From contig JBBHKE010000139.1 in the NCBI GenBank assembly GCA_037447655.1, positions 47,791 to 111,790 on the forward strand: a DNA stretch of 64,000 nt. Reading direction: 5' to 3'. A model generated the notes under the pieces. The model was not told the DNA's origin, did not search any database, and worked only from the letters and a program-made list of their open reading frames with translations. The position numbers and the translations under genes were made by a program. Below, piece by piece: positions 33,930-44,859 of this stretch (positions are counted from its first letter, which is position 1; each line of letters opens with the position of its first letter). The DNA is from Zygnema cylindricum (lineage: Eukaryota; Streptophyta; Zygnematophyceae; Zygnematales; Zygnemataceae).

Positions 33930-36900
33930 TTATATCGTCCATCCTTTTGAAGCCACGGCCTCCCTAACCTTTGACGCCGCCTCGCTATTGTCTCGAAGAG
34001 GAGGGTAGCTCCAAGTTTCGCTCATCTACCCTCGCAAAAAGATAAAAAAAAAATCAAAAACAGACAAAAAACACAAAAAGACAAAAAAACACAAAAAGAC
34101 AAAAAAACACAAAACAAAAAGGGAAAAAAACAAATACGGATAAGAAAAAATACACAAAAGAAAAATGAAATGAGGGGAGAGGGAGAGGATCGGGAGGGGA
34201 AGGGAAGGAGGGAAGTAGGCGGAGGGAGAGGGAGAGAGGGAGAGAGGGAGGGAGGGACGGATGGAGGGAGGGAGAGAGAGCGAGAGAACGAGGACGAGGG
34301 AGAGGGAGAGGACGAGGGAGAGGGAGCGGCCGAGGGAGAGGGAGAGGGCAAGGGAGAGGGAGAGGGAGAGGGAGAGGGCGAGAGAGAGGGAGAGGGAGAA
34401 CAAACAAACGACCAAAACAAAAACGTACTGTGGATATTAACAAATTTTGTAAAATACATTTTAAGAATTTTAGCTGTATGTATTTCTGAATGAGTGTAAC
34501 GTTTGTTATAATTCCAGTTACCATTGGTATTCTTATTACTATTTGTCCTTATTGCTTTATGGTTAATATGACTTTGAATGAGTAATGTACAGTTTATTAA
34601 AATTACATTCACGATTGCTGTCATCATTAATGATTGTCATTCTTGTTTTTTTGTTTTGTTAACTTTGTGGATGTAGTTGTTTTTCAGTTAGATGCAGGAT
34701 CACAAAGAAATTCTGGTGGGTATGTTCTCAAGAACAATATTTTGGTAAAAAGTGTTGTGATTTCGCAGAGAACTTCAAGGAACGATGTGCCACAAGATTT
34801 GGTGAGTCTTACTTCTAATTTAGGGATTTTAAGGGTTGTTACTATTATTGTTGTTTACTTTCTCCTGTCTTCTAATTTTTTGAACCAACCACAAGGACAA
34901 AATAAAAAAACAAACTAAGGAAACATAAACCTTTCCGAAAACAGCAATACAAAAGGGATAAAAAAACCATTAAAGGCCTAACAAAAAACTCAAGCCCTCA
35001 TTGATTAATTATTGATTATTACATTATTAACTCACATTTTCAAATCCGGTCAAAGTCCTTATTGCTCCTCTCTTTTTGAGTGTCTTTATGAGCTCTTTAA
35101 ATTTCCACGTACACCGGTCATCCGCAACCACGTACACCGGTTTTCTGGACCATCTCTCCCTCCACCCCCATCAAATCCTCTCCTTCTCCTGTATTTCTCT
35201 CCCTCCCTACCTCCTTTAAACCTCTCCCTACTTCTGTTAACCTACCTCTTTCTCTCTATCTCTCTCAGTCTCTCTCTCTGTCTCACTCTCTCTCCCTCTC
35301 TCTCTACCTCTAAACCTTTCCGTGCTTTTGTCTGCCTGTCTGAAATCCCCTCCACCTCTCTCTACCTCTCTCTATCCCTCTCCCTCCAATTCACCTGTTG
35401 TACCTCTCCGCTCTAATTCCCTCGATTTCTTTCCTTCTCTCCACCCCTAATTAAAGGATATAAATAAACGGAAAACATAAATAAGGACAAACTATACTTT
35501 TTGTCTTTAATTGACCCTGTTGACATTAATAACATATATCAATTGTGACATTAAACCCCAAATAATACCCATTTACCCCCCTTGTTAAAAGGAAAATTCC
35601 TGGGAACAGAGGTCCCTTTCCTTAGCACTGTCCTCAAGAGACGACAGACAAAAAGTACAATAAAGAGGAAAAAAAGGAAAAAAATTACATAACGACAAAG
35701 AACACGATGAAAACGGGTAAAACCGATGAAAAAACGGATAAAAACGAGATAAACGAAGAAAGCACAAGGTCATACGAGGAAAAATGAGTTTAGACCAACT
35801 GCAAACAAAATGAACGGGGAAAAACAGAGTTTAAAACGGGTAAAAAGGGAATTTAAACGGGTAAAAACGTACCCAGTACTACATGCCTCACTCAGCATAG
35901 TGACGGAATCGGACGTAACAATGAAGGCGTCCGCCCAGGCAAGGTGGCCCAAATGGGGGTTAGGACCTGAAAAACCCCATTTTTATCGACATTTTTTAAT
36001 AATAAATACACATTTTATCAATAAATTGTACAGAATGGTTTGAGTGAGTTAACGAGAGATAAAGGGAGAGATAGAGAGAGGGTTTTTGTTTTTTTTTTTT
36101 ACAATTTGGCACAGAAAAACCCATTTTTTCTCATAGTTTTCGAGAAGAAAATAAATGTTTTTTTTAAGAGAGTTTTGTTCCTTTTGCAATTTAAAGAAAA
36201 ATATCATTTTTTTATACAGCTTTTATGTGGAAAAAATTTCACTTACCCTCCCTCTCCATCTCCCTCTCCCCTCATGCCTCTTACCTCTCCCATACCAAAC
36301 ATGCCTCCCCATCTCTCTCTCTCTCCCTTAACCTCTCCCTCTTCCTCCCCCTCCCCTGCTCCCTCCCCTTTTCTCTCTACCTCTCCCTCTCCTCCCGCAT
36401 GTCTCCTACATCTCCAATCCCATCCCTCTCCCTCTCCCTTCACCTCTCACCCCCCCCTCCCCCCCCCAAAGCCTGTCTCATACCTCTCCCATCCCAAATT
36501 CACCTTTCCATCCTTCTCCCTCTCCCTCTTCCTCTCTCTCTCTTACTCCCCCGTCTCGTACCTCTCCCATCCCAAATGTACACACTCGGATGCTCTCCCA
36601 AAAGACTCTCCACCAACTGCTTTGTCTGCATCCCCAGAAAAGACAAAAAAATAAAAGACAAAATAAAGAAAAGACAAAAAGACAAAAAGAAAAAAAGAAA
36701 AAAATACAAAAAAGGAAAAGTCAAAAGAAAAGAAAAGACAAAATCAGAAAGGGACAAAAAAAGACAAAAAGGAAAGAAGAGGACAAATAAGGACAAAACA
36801 AGATAAGGACAAAAAAGGAAAGGTGAAAAAGACAAGAAAAACAAAGGAAAAGACAAAAAAGGTAAAAATAGAAAGACCGAAAACGACTACAACAAGAAAG

Positions 36901-39900
36901 GGACAAAGAAAGAGAAATATCAAATGGTGAAAAAATTAAAGAGAAGGGGGAGGGAGGAAGGGAGGGAGGGAGGGAGGGCGAGAGAGCGCGAGCGCGCTCG
37001 GGGGGGAGAGGGAGAGGGAGAGGGAGAGGAAGCTCACGAAAGCAGGAGTTCTCCTAGAAAAAGTGATTCTTAGACATCCTCCATTAAATGCCAGAATTTG
37101 TTTTAGGGCAGAAATAAATTGTCTCACTACTTCCTCTCCATACCGACAATACCCTGCGGCCTTCCTTTTCCCATTTTATCCCCCATTTATACCCATCAGA
37201 CAAAAATAAATTCATTTATTTAGCATTAACTCAATAAAGAAACTTGTGATTCTCACAGTAACTCATAATTTTCGTAATATTAACTCATATTTTTTTACAG
37301 TAGCTCGATTATTTCATAACAGCTCATATTTTCATTATAAACTTAAGTTTTTCATGATAACAACCCATATGTTTTCATAATTACTCAAACATTTCCAAAA
37401 TAACTTTTATTTTCACGGCACGGAGTATATTCTTTTGTACAGTTATGTTACATTACTGTGCTTCGATCATTGCTTTAAGTCTTGTTAACCCTTTTTTTTA
37501 GTTTTTAAGTTTGTTGCCATGAATATTTAAGTTTTTGAGCTTCATAAGAATTTCTTATATAGTTCAATACTGATCTCTAGAACAATAATTTTCTACATTG
37601 TCTTTTTACCCCTTCCGAGGCTTGCTTGTACCTATCAGAGAAACATGAGAGAGGACAAAATGAGGAGACTGTGGTAAGAGTTCCTGAGTTTGTTCTGATT
37701 CCATGGTCCCTATTTCGACCTTAGTTGTAACTGTAACTATAACCGTAACTGTAACTGCAACTTTATCTGTATATGTATCTATAGCAGTATCTGGAACTGT
37801 AACTGTAACTGTCACTGGAACTGTAATTGTCATTGTAATTGTAGCTGTAACAGTAACGGTAACTGTTATTACAACTGTAACTATGACTATGATCACAACA
37901 GTCACTGTACTGCAACTACCACTGTAACTGTTTTTGTAACTGTAGCTGTCGATATACCGAAACTGAAATGCAACTGTAACAGTAACTTCCAAATGTAGCT
38001 GTAACTGTCAGCTGAAACGATAATGACAGCAGTAACAGTAACTGGAACCATAAAGTGTAAGAATCAAGAAAAACTGCGATAAAAGAATCCCTAGGAAATC
38101 ATATACAGCAAACCCTATCTTATAAAACCGCGACATGCTCGAAAGGACCCAAACCTAACTTCTAAAACTTATTGAAAAAAACCCTTACAAACCGTTTCAA
38201 TCTCCCTTACAACGGCCGTAAACCCCTCTCAACCACCCTTAAACCCAGAGTTTTCGCAAGACTCACGTTGGGGCCCTCCTATGCTGACTGCCAGCAGCGG
38301 CCTTGGCAGAGCTGCCAGCTGGGAGTGCCACGTGGCAGCTGCTGACCTCAGGGCCACCGCATCTGCGTGGTGGAGAGCGCCAACTGTCAGCACCTGGAAC
38401 ATGCAAAAAAAGGACAAAAGGGCTGTCAGCACCCGGCATACAGAAAAGGACAAGAGAACTGTCAGCGCCAAAAATGCAGAAAAAGACAAAAGAGCTATCA
38501 GCACCTGACACACATTAAAGGTTTTGAATCTGTACATGCATTGTAGCGTAGTTTGAACGCTCCTGGACCAGAAATGTACAAATTGGCCGTACAAGAGTGA
38601 GAATGGTATTACCCGTGACCTACAGTAATGAACCGTTGCTCACGGTTCAACTTCATTTTTTTTTTTTCAAAACTTTGAACAATGACCATTGGATTTTCCT
38701 GTTATTTGAACCATAGATCAGAAGTAATGCAATTTTGGCCGTATTATACGCGCGAAGGATGTAAAATAGGCGTAGTTCTCTAAGAGTATTAACGTAGTAG
38801 ACCTATTTTACACCTTTTTAATGTATAGAACGGCAAAAAATGTTGCTTTTGATCTATGATTTGAACAATTCAACAGTTGTTATCCGACCAATTAACTAAA
38901 AAAACCGAAAAAAAAAAGGTAGTTTAAAAATGTTGACGTGGCAATCTATCCTTTTGTCGTGAATGAGGAAATTGAACAAAATTTAAAAAGACTCCAGAAA
39001 AACATTAATTACTGGAGAAAAAAACAAGTACAACAGAAAGCCCCGAGCCCAAACAATGGAACTATATGGAATTAAAAACCTTATTCCCACAAATTTATTC
39101 AACATTGTGAGGAAAAAATGACAGTTTATTCTCCACACGAGAAGATGTAAACAAAAAGGACCTTTTAGGTGTTTAGGGACAAGGTAGTTAATGACTACAA
39201 CAACAATGAGTTTGGAAACAAAAACTTTTCCTTTTCCGAATAGCTACCCTATACCTATCCTTTTCCTATACCTTTCTTTTTCTCAACTATCTATATATAC
39301 CTTTCCTATTCCAACTACCAATATATACCTTTCCTTTTTCAAATATACCTTTCCTTTTTCAACGACTATATATACCTTTCCTTTTTAACTGCTATATACC
39401 TAGTTGATATCTTTCCCGACAAAAGTAAGAGATAGGCACATCTTAATATTACGGTTAAATATGGTTCACATCGCCCTATCTATACAATGGAAAACAAATT
39501 ACCTTACATTGTCCACACCTACCTAGGTGTGAACACTGTCGCCACTACAATTAGAATAACCCACACCAAAATTCACTACGTCCACACAAAATTAGTATGA
39601 TTCACACTAAAATCGGTAAGACCCACATTTCCGGTTAGAAAAAAATGTTTTCGGTTCAGAATGAGAGTTTGCGAGGTTGGGGGAAAAGGAATTTTGCTGT
39701 TGGAAGACATCAGGTGTTTATTTATCAAGATTGTGCACTCTTTCATGTTAGAGGGAAGGACAGGATAGGGGAAGGGAGAGGGAGAAGGTGAAGGTGAAGG
39801 TGAGGATCTGGGGGAAAGGCGAGGATGGAGGATGGAGGAGGGAGGTGGAGACGGAGGGAGAAGACTGAGGGAGAGAGCAAGAGGGAGGAGAGAACAATTG

Positions 39901-42092
39901 AGCAGGGGAAGAGAGGAAGAAATAAGAGCTCGAGCTTCAAAAAAATGTAATCGTCTTATGTCCTTCGTTAAAAACGCGAAAGAAAGGATACAAATATAAC
40001 AAATTAAAAGATAAAAAAGTCGTTAGTTACAGGAGGTGGCATTTAGTTTGTATTTGCTTATGTTTTGTTTTTCAAATCACCGAAAATAGTGTGGTCGTAC
40101 TTTCAACTGGAAAAATAGTATAATCCAAACTAAAATTAGTATGAAACACACTAAAATTGCTAAGTTCACACTTAAAGTCAGTATGATCCACACTAATATT
40201 TGTAAAAACCACATATAATCCATTTTAATCTTAAAGGATGGTGGTGGTGTAAATTGGAGAACCTACCACATTTTTTTCGGGTGGAGGCGGTCTAATCCAG
40301 CGAAGTATTCTTTCAGAATATTGTTGTTTCGCATCCTCGGTATAAGCGTGGTAGTCGTGAGCCGGCGTCACAACTATGTCAAATCCCGTCACGTCACAGT
40401 GAGGGTGCTGGATCTGAAAATCAAAATACAAAAAAAAAGGGCATCAAAAAACAAACTAAAAAAAACATTTGAAAGATTGTAAACAAAAGATAAAAAAAAA
40501 ATCGACGTGATAATGTCTGTAATAATAACCTCCACAAACCTCCTTCAGAAAACACTAACTTTGCATAGAAAATACTCAACGACCCGATTATACAGCAATT
40601 AATTCCAATTGAGCCCTTTGAAATATAAAAGTTAAAGAAAAACCCTCTTAAAATCCAACCAAGTCTAATAGTTCATGAACTAAACCCAAAACAAATAAAA
40701 CTGCACTTCTTTTGTCTTCTTGACGAAAAAGTTTTTTAACCAATATTTCCTTTTCTTTCTTATCACTAAAGAAAACATTTTTACTTGTCGTCAACAACAC
40801 AGTTTACCTGCACAACTTGTCAATCCATATATTCTTTTCTCTCCACTAAAGAAAACATTTTCTTATGTCAAGAAAAAATACAGTTTACCTGTACAACAAA
40901 CATTTTCTTATGTCAAGAAAAAATACAGTTTACCTGTACAACAAAAGTGGAATTTGGAGCTAAACTTTTAATTCTAAGAGAAGTCGCGACGGTGTCACGT
41001 CCCGAGGCGACAACCAAAAGTGGACCTTCTCTGAAACCAGCCTCCAGAAACCATATAGTAAGAAATATACGAGAACTACAACATATACCAACTCATTTTT
41101 ACCTGATTAAACACACTTAATCGTTGTAAAAACCTTTGAAGTCCTTTCAAACCCCTTAATATCCCTAAGACTGTATTTCCAAATGGACCCAAATGCACAC
41201 TGATAAACCCATATTTGAAACATTTAACAGTTTCTCTAAAACTAATTTCCAAACAATTTTGAAAATAACAGCCACATTCCAGCTCTTTCTTCTTTTTTTC
41301 TATTTTTTTCTTTCCTTCTTTCTTTCTCCCCACCCTTCCTTCCTTCAATTTTTTTGAGCAACTGATTTTAAATGCTTGCTAAAATTTTCAGCAGCAGTTT
41401 TGTTAGAAATTTCACTCAAAGAAAAACAAAAAAAAGAAGAAAATACAGGTTTTTAAGTAGTTTTTCAATGTCCCTTTATTTCTTTTCTTACACATCATAC
41501 GAAAAAGATTTTTTAGCTCTTCTAGTGTTTTCTGTTGGACTTACCGCTTTGCACTCTAATTTTGTCTTGGAATAATGTGCAGAAAATCTCTCGTACGAGA
41601 TTCCCTCAGTGTTTTATGTGTACCATCCATTAATGTTTTTTTTTGCCTCTCTCACTTGACTTTTTAGTTAGCACCTTTCTTTTAGCTAACGCTTCCCTAC
41701 TTTGGTCCAATTAAAACAATTCATTAAATTCTGTGTCCCCAAAACTGACGTCTACACAATTGAATATATTTGAACTTTTCTATTATGAAAAACATCACTT
41801 TGGAAACTAAAACAAGACTCTCTCGCTTTCGTCTTGTGTATGTTTTTATTTTCTCTTTGTCCCTCCATGTACAATGGCTTCTACTTCTACACCTCGTCTT
41901 ATGGCGTATATGCCTCCAATATTTTCCACCCATAATTAGAGGTTTTTAGGGCTCTTTCGGGTTTTCTATGCTACTTTTCAATATAATTGTTTGACATTCA
42001 TCCAAAACCTTACCAGAAACACCACAAAATATTCACACCAAAACTTCTAGAAAATATCAACTCTCCCTATTTACACACCATCAAACGACACA

Positions 42093-42125
<33 letters not shown>

Positions 42126-42644
42126 CCAATTTCTCCCCTCCCTCCCTCTCTCTCACCCACTGAGCTCCTGATCCGCCATCGCCGCTATCCGTACAGCATC
42201 CGCCTCCTCCGCCGCCGCCTCCTCTCCATTCGTCCGTACACCATCCGTACGATCCGTACCGTTAGTTAGAAGACGTTTTCCCGATCCTCCTCTCCCACCT
42301 CCGATCACCATCTCCAACAGTTCCCTCAGTTGAGTCAAATCCAATAACGGTACGGACTTCACAATCCCGCTGATCCGACGGTGGATATCCAACGGAAGCC
42401 ATCGCAAGTAGTTGTGAAATCCGCCACGTGGCCGTGTGACACGATGTATACGGTACGATTGACCTAATCCGAGGGCTTGGATTAGACCTAGGGCCTGATG
42501 TTCGCTTCCCGCCAATCCGTTGCCCAATAGGATGGCCCGACGGAGAGAGCAAGCCTGCCCGTGCTGAAAAATTTCGGGAATGGGCAGCGAGGCTCGTAAA
42601 GGAGGAGGCTCGGGCAGCTCTAGAGGCGGATACCGGCTCGACAT
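33930..42644 (-). CDS. ELM1: ELM1-like mitochondrial fission protein (9 exons)
   Basis: Minus-strand exons in order: 42644-42157, 41030-40934, 40413-40267, 38393-38267, 37153-37038, 36625-36562, 35966-35873, 35144-35036, 34025-33930. All junctions are GT-AG and join to 445 residues plus stop, close to the roughly 430 of land-plant ELM1. Family marks: LRRAILLGNGLAGSEHQALG (35-53, part), HRVTRPRGG (67-75), LLVVASGRDTVATSLRIK, IQHPHCDVTGFDIVVTPAHD (196-215), VLTVGALHHADAVALRSAAA (from 245), ISFSRRTP-like ITFSRRTP, VYIWDG, GHLAWADAFIVTSDSVTMLS (from 353), KPVYVVADDRCTWKF, and SYPPL...VREAVASKGW at the C-terminus. In Arabidopsis ELM1 sits on the mitochondrial outer face and recruits the dynamin-like DRP3A for fission. 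Exon 1 also codes for an unusual acidic/Gly-rich linker (about 110-163). Exons 2, 4 and 6 have duplicated splice-site copies in the adjoining introns. Confidence 0.93.
34026..34400 (-). repeat. Low-complexity tracts in ELM1 intron 8
   Basis: On the plus strand 34026-34160 is built of acaaaaag/aaaacac units and 34170-34400 is GA-rich; read in the gene's direction these are T-rich and CT-rich tracts ahead of exon 9. Confidence 0.88.
35150..35440 (-). repeat. GA tract (gene sense) just upstream of ELM1 exon 8
   Basis: CT-rich on the plus strand, so the intron 7 end is purine-rich right up to the acceptor tccag; a classical polypyrimidine tract is missing. Confidence 0.85.
36246..36580 (-). repeat. 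GA tract (gene sense) after ELM1 exon 6 with repeated donor copies
   Basis: Exon 6 ends at 36562 (TTTGGGATGGGAGAG/gtacgag). Near-identical exon-end-plus-donor copies occur downstream in the intron with exon-end base at 36484 (.../gtatgag) and a diverged one at 36285 (.../gtaagag). A weaker copy lies near 36415. GA low-complexity DNA separates them. Confidence 0.8.
36640..36915 (-). repeat. AAAGACAAAA-type tract (T-rich in gene sense) before ELM1 exon 6
   Basis: Plus-strand runs of aaagacaaaaag and variants give a long pyrimidine-rich stretch on the gene's strand, leading to the exon 6 acceptor at 36626. Confidence 0.9.
36935..37036 (-). repeat. CT tract (gene sense) at the start of ELM1 intron 5
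   Basis: Plus strand is GA-rich (gggaggg, gagaggg) with a short gcgcgagcgcgc segment; it starts right after the exon 5 donor gtgagc. Confidence 0.9.
37722..38045. repeat. GTAACT hexanucleotide array in ELM1 intron 4
   Basis: Long imperfect run of gtaact, gtaacc and gtcact units. Both strands read open as Val-Thr repeats, which is not coding. Confidence 0.92.
38388..38515 (-). repeat. Tandem 36/36/39-bp copies of the ELM1 exon 4 acceptor and exon start
   Basis: In gene sense the exon 4 start GTGCTGACAGTT at 38393 is preceded by diverged copies beginning at 38432, 38468 and 38504. The farthest copy keeps a perfect acceptor (tcag/GTGCTG). Spacings are multiples of three and the stretch has no stop in the exon frame. 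Confidence 0.9.
39243..39400. repeat. Tandem repeat of tatatacctttcc type in ELM1 intron 3
   Basis: Phrases like atataccttt and cctttttcaac recur at about 25-30 bp. Confidence 0.8.
39553..40225. repeat. Interspersed CACACTAAAATTAGTATGA-like repeats in ELM1 intron 3
   Basis: Two short clusters (39553-39630 and 40120-40225) of a roughly 27-bp unit near cacactaaaattagtatga, separated by a GA-rich tract (39760-39920). Confidence 0.8.
40801..40945 (-). repeat. Three copies of the ELM1 exon 2 end and donor
   Basis: In gene sense the exon 2 end TTTGTTGTACAG/gtaaac (last exon base 40934) is repeated perfectly 45 bp downstream (40889) and, diverged, a further 81 bp on (40808, gtgcag/gtaaac). All three keep a usable donor. 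Confidence 0.93.
42240..42262 (-). repeat. Short GTACGGATG-type repeat in ELM1 exon 1
   Basis: Plus strand ccgtacaccatccgtacgatccgtacc; the same CCATCCGTA-type word that forms the coding microsatellite in the PLAC8 gene. Codes for part of the linker rich in Thr, Asp and Gly. Confidence 0.6.
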
Positions 42645-42739
42645 GAGATTTTTTTTTTTTTTTTTTCCGGGCAGAAGGACGAGGTTGTAGATTCACGGTT
42701 TCAGAGTCTGTAATTTTAGATTAAGGGGATTAAGGTTCG

Positions 42740-42850
42740 GAGGTAGAATCAGGGTTGAATTAGGGTTAGGGTTAGGGTTCGCGTATGTAGTAGAGTTAGG
42801 GTTCGCGTATGGATTAGGGTTAGGGTTAAGGGTGAGGTTTGAATTTTGAA
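42740..42850. repeat. Interstitial TTAGGG-type repeats upstream of ELM1
   Basis: Short clusters of ttaggg units interrupted by ttcgcgtatg. Too short and irregular to be a telomere. Confidence 0.8.
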
Positions 42851-42980
42851 GGCAGGGATCAGGAGACGTATAGAAATATTTTCCTATGTGGAAGGGGCCA
42901 TGCATGCCTTTCATACGGTATGGCATACGATGGATGGGAATGAAGGGGAAGTGGTACGACGGGGACACTACTGTACAGTA

Positions 42981-43379
42981 GTGTTGGGCATCGGGTAGTT
43001 TCATATCGCGATAATTTCGATATTCGATATATCGAATATCGATCGAGCAGATTCCTCGATATATCGTACCGGGACCAACATAAACCATCGCGATATATAT
43101 CGCAAAAATTGCGTGTCCGTACAGTCAGAGTACGCAAAACCGTACGAAGAATCGTACGGATAATTTCCCCCCCCGCGCTCGGGGGGGGGGGGGGGCTAAA
43201 TTTTTATTTTTTTTTAATTTTCATTTTCGATATATATCGTCGATACGATATATTGGCGATATATCGGCAATATATCGCGATAATTTGGTTTTCAATATAT
43301 CGAAGCGATATATCGATTATCGGGTACCTGAAATTCGATATATATCAAATATCGGCAAAAGGTCCTCGATACCCAACAC
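42981..43379. mobile_element. hAT-like MITE, 399 bp, with 9-bp flanking repeat
   Basis: Ends are inverted: GTGTTGGGCATCGGGTA at the left and, read from the right, GTGTTGGGTATCGAGGA. The 9-mer tgtacagta flanks both sides (42972-42980 and 43380-43388), fitting the 8-bp target duplication of hAT elements with one base of ambiguity. The interior is dominated by palindromic cgatatatcg words and should fold strongly. No ORF for transposase. Confidence 0.85.
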
Positions 43380-43468
43380 TGTACAGTACACCGCGAATCA
43401 CAATTAGCGTATATACTGCTAATTCGGTTCCCCTAAATTTTGACCCAAACTCTTAAATAGAATTAATA

Positions 43469-44233
43469 AGGGTACGGCCCCATGTGGCTAAGTACGGGTT
43501 TTTTTCTGTCGTTATGCTTTGTAACTTAGTGTTGTACTGCCTAAGTTGAAACCGTACGAAGAAATCGCAAATTTGCGTCATCCTCGAACTTAGGATGTAC
43601 TAAAATTTTCGTGTTACATTTTTTCGACACACTGTCACGTCGTCTTCAAACTTATCATAAACCACATAAGCAATGTGTTTTAAGCAAAGTAAAACAAATA
43701 GGAAAACATATTCCCACGTGTGAAAAAAAATTAGAAGCTTTTGACGACTAAAAAACTTACAGGGTTGTTTTTTTGTCCGCTTCGATGCTGTACGGTTTTT
43801 TTTTTACAGGGGTCTCGAACTCTCGATGCATGTCATTTCACGCAAAGTTGAAAAATCTGCGAAGGTGAAAAATTTGCGAAGTCATGGCGGCCGGACGAGA
43901 GAGGTTTGCGGAAAGGCATGTCGTACAACCACGGCTATAAGGCTGTACGTCTACGATGTCACGCAATGACATGCGACATGCCAAATTTGTAAGTCGTTTC
44001 AAAAATTACAATGTGTCTTGCGACGCTTCAAAAAGTTTTGAAAAAATATGGTGCGGCAAAGGCAAATTGTACACGGTGACAGTTGTCACGGGTATTGTCG
44101 ACGTATACAATCGTCACAAACTTAAGTGACAATTTCGAGTAAACATATGGAGACACCTGAAATCGGGGTCCGCCGGATCCGCGCTAAAATACAAAGTAAT
44201 TTTGATAAGTTATACATACATAGGGCAGTACCC
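43469..44233 (-). mobile_element. TIR transposon remnant, copy 3 (inverted)
   Basis: Flanked by TA at 43467-43468 and 44234-44235. Ends agggtacggcc and, from the right, gggtactgccc. The interior is the inverse of 21006-21749. 765 bp, no transposase ORF. Confidence 0.75.
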
Positions 44234-44235
44234 TA

Positions 44236-44700
44236 AGGGTACTTTCGCATGTAACCGAAACTTAATCTTGTTACTTTGTTTTTTAGCGAAGATTCTTCGT
44301 AAAACTTTCAAAGCATTCGGATGAAGATGCAAATAACTTATCACTTAAAAAAGTGACTTACGTAGACTTGTACGAAACATTGTGACAGATGAAGTGGTAC
44401 ACAAAATGAGGCGAAACTTCCACTCGGCTTCAATTTCAGGCGTTTCTCCGCACACTGTAAAATTTTTATGACTTCGTAATGTCTATACGCCACATTGTCG
44501 ACGTGTCGAAATCCTCAAATACCTTTCGATGTCGCACAAAAATGCGGTTTCATTTTTCGTCTTCCCACTTGCTGTCAAGCTAGTGTGCATTTTCGGCACA
44601 TTTGCACTCCCAAGAGTCCGGGGCCTCATCCAACCATGTACGGACTCCAGCGAACGTAGAAGGGGAGGACAACTAGCAAGATCAAATCTTAGTATTTCCA
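44236..44700 (+). mobile_element. Fourth TIR element copy starting where copy 3 ends (right end not found)
   Basis: agggtactttcgcatgtaac after TA matches the left end of copy 1, and the next 60 bp (through tttttagcgaagatt) also match it. I could not find the right end; the stop at 44700 is arbitrary. Confidence 0.5.
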
Positions 44701-44859
44701 CCTTGGAGCACTACGCACTTTAGTTCACTTTAAACGGAGGTCCAACAACGGAGTTAGTTCGGTGCAAAGGTGTTAGCTCCATTATATGGCATCCGTTCTA
44801 TGTAGCTCTATCGGAGGGGTACATTGTGCAACGGCACGTCACCTTTGGGATTGTCCCGT

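Noticed and set aside
37606-37992. Val/Thr-repeat protein on the minus strand
   Set aside because: Translation of the GTAACT hexamer array inside ELM1 intron 4; both strands read open for the same reason.
42645-43137. Minus-strand ORFs upstream of ELM1
   Set aside because: Built from TTAGGG words and the palindromic MITE; no domain and not in frame with ELM1.
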